From the NCBI GenBank assembly GCA_000436475.1, contig FR886218.1, forward strand, positions 94,507 through 158,506: a stretch of DNA of 64,000 bases. The letters are read 5' to 3'. Under the pieces are notes generated by a model that made no database searches, was not told where the DNA came from, and saw only the letters and a list, made by a program, of their open reading frames with translations. This DNA comes from Eubacterium sp. CAG:248. GTDB taxonomy: Bacteria; Bacillota; Clostridia; Lachnospirales; Lachnospiraceae. Positions 63,906-64,000 of the stretch are shown here, piece by piece. The stretch's first letter is position 1; every line of letters starts with the position of its first letter. Made by a program: the position numbers and the translations under genes.

Positions 63906-63933
63906 AAGCAGCGTAAGAATGGAGATTAATATG
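63906..63933 (+). repeat. 3' fragment of the 100-bp repeat before obgE
   Basis: 27 of 28 bases match positions 52571-52598 (end of copy 1 through the ATG). The hairpins are missing. Confidence 0.65.
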
Positions 63934-64000
63934 TTTTCAGATAAAGTAAGAATATTCATTAAGTCGGGTAAAGGCGGCGATGGACATGTAAGTTTCAGAC
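63931..64000 (+). CDS. obgE: GTPase Obg, N-terminal start (cut by window end)
   Basis: MFSDKVRIFIKSGKGGDGHVSFR: the glycine-rich start of the Obg fold domain. The position after rplU-prp-rpmA is conserved. AATGGAG is the ribosome site, shared with the repeat fragment. Only 23 codons are in the window. Confidence 0.92.
   Translation, partial: MFSDKVRIFIKSGKGGDGHVSFR

Overview
The window reads as chromosomal housekeeping DNA of a low-GC, anaerobic Firmicute, most likely a Lachnospiraceae member of the Lachnospira/[Eubacterium] eligens type. This is inferred from AT-rich intergenic DNA, near-consensus sigma-A promoters, AGGAGG/ATGGAG ribosome sites, the pta-ackA acetate pathway, TRAP uptake, and Bacillus/Clostridium gene orders (tmcAL...yceD-rpmF-plsX-acpP-rnc-smc-ftsY; ylxM-ffh-rpsP-khpA; rbgA-rnhB-ylqG-ylqH-yraN; rsmD-coaD; rplU-prp-rpmA-obgE). 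Species is not proven. Nearly all genes lie on the + strand. The exceptions are an orphan pilin, a secreted/anchored protein and a YlbJ-like membrane protein. I saw no tRNA, rRNA, CRISPR array, transposase or prophage gene.

Layout. 1-3.9 kb: end of tmcAL, a 2H phosphoesterase, a remnant of a type I restriction gene (hsdR), then pta and ackA. 4-11.9 kb: yceD-rpmF, plsX-acpP, rnc-smc-ftsY (ribosome, lipid, RNA processing, chromosome and secretion functions). 12-20.5 kb: threonine ammonia-lyase, ylxM-ffh-rpsP-khpA, a yhaO/yhaN (SbcD/SbcC-like) pair, rimM and rplS; trmD is missing from its usual place. 20.5-29 kb is the main accessory stretch: an orphan type IV pilin-like protein, a tandem HD-GYP protein, an extracellular TRAP-type binding protein with its own sensor kinase and AraC-type response regulator, and a complete TRAP transporter (DctP-Q-M). 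29-36.4 kb: a U32-like unknown, an HD phosphohydrolase, signal peptidase, rbgA-rnhB-ylqG-ylqH-yraN and pgeF. 36.5-46 kb: der-plsY-gpsA, a large LuxR-type regulator, rsmD-coaD and a YlbJ-like protein. 46-55.4 kb: M23 peptidase, small alarmone synthetase, RNA-modification enzymes, YgiQ, recU and a degenerate GGDEF protein. 55.4-64 kb: histidine genes hisZ-G-D-B and a hisA-hisI fusion, an RNase E/G, PAP2 phosphatase, and rplU-prp-rpmA-obgE (cut by the window end).

The most unusual signal is a 100-bp element present in two base-identical copies (52490-52589 and 56878-56977). Each copy sits just before a start codon and holds three consecutive hairpins, a possible 16-codon micro-ORF and the ribosome-binding site of the following, functionally unrelated gene. 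A 28-nt 3' fragment of it precedes obgE. Other points of interest are five 15-bp tandem units abutting a consensus promoter, a promoter whose -35 box lies inside a terminator stem, a LexA-like box before yhaON, a shared 14-mer in the pilin/HD-GYP divergent region, and the HisA-HisI fusion.

Start codons were often moved downstream of the longest possible ORF, because this genome's ribosome sites (ATGGAG, ATGAGGA) themselves contain an ATG. All functional calls rest on motifs and context read by eye; no database search was run.
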